Source: Echinostoma caproni (taxonomy: Eukaryota > Platyhelminthes > Trematoda > Plagiorchiida > Echinostomatidae). Taken from it: 32,144 bases of DNA. The notes under the pieces are model-generated. The model saw only the letters and a program-made list of their open reading frames with translations. It had not been told where the DNA came from and did not search any database. The position numbers and the translations under genes were made by a program. Position 1 is the stretch's first letter, and each line of letters begins with the position of its first letter. Below, in pieces: positions 32,095-32,144 of the stretch. The stretch spans positions 30,446 through 62,589 of the forward strand of contig UZAN01041180.1 of NCBI GenBank assembly GCA_900618425.1, given 5' to 3'.

Positions 32095-32144
<50 letters not shown>
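32095..32144. repeat. (ATC)n microsatellite, cut by window end
   Basis: Fifty bases of uninterrupted ATC trinucleotides, almost 17 units, continue to the last base of the window, so the true length is unknown. Confidence 0.97.

Noticed and set aside
1..32144. Bacterial-type features, CRISPR arrays, rRNA, spliced-leader exons
   Set aside because: No regularly spaced repeats, no operon-like gene packing, no rRNA sequence recognised, and no match to the flatworm spliced-leader sequences I know.

Overview
The window looks like intergenic or intronic DNA from an animal nuclear genome, most likely a parasitic flatworm (perhaps a fluke). The reasons are an AT-rich background (about 60% A+T by eye), no bacterial-style operons or ribosome binding sites, stop-broken non-LTR retrotransposon remnants of the kind abundant in trematodes, and several tRNA-derived SINE heads. 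The organism is inferred from repeat type, not from any host gene I can name. I find no complete host gene, rRNA, convincing functional tRNA gene or CRISPR array.

Layout. 1-1300 is unassigned, followed by a short CpG-dense patch (1384-1490). At 1793-2835 lies a plus-strand CR1/jockey-like LINE fragment with most of its reverse transcriptase and C-terminal tail. It is bracketed by two diverged copies of a GTCAA-rich repeat (1681-1760 and 3149-3230). A near-palindromic fold-back unit with 69-bp arms and a flanking 12-bp direct repeat sits at 4091-4307. A possible broken coding exon lies on the minus strand at 5576-6047. SINE-like or tRNA-like sequences occur at 6192-6264, 8491-8700, 22573-22690 (minus), 24973-25058 and 30544-30613 (minus). 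The copies at 8.5 kb and 22.6 kb belong to one family.

From 13.0 to 17.9 kb there is a graveyard of plus-strand LINEs: a second CR1/jockey-like remnant (13035-14640), then two RTE/SR2-like remnants (14985-15480 and 17360-17885). The last two overlap in the domains they keep, so they are separate insertions. Downstream, a few isolated open stretches have splice-like borders or motif hints: 18612-18797 (sushi-like cysteine pattern), 22824-22940 (39-codon phase 0-0 exon candidate), 26559-28087 minus (a chain of open frames) and 31781-32024. The window ends inside an (ATC)n microsatellite.

The retrotransposons are all decayed by stops, frame changes and truncation, so none can be autonomous as read here. 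They show how such loci accumulate: long non-LTR elements supply reverse transcriptase and short tRNA-derived elements depend on it. The exon candidates would need transcript or protein evidence to be accepted.
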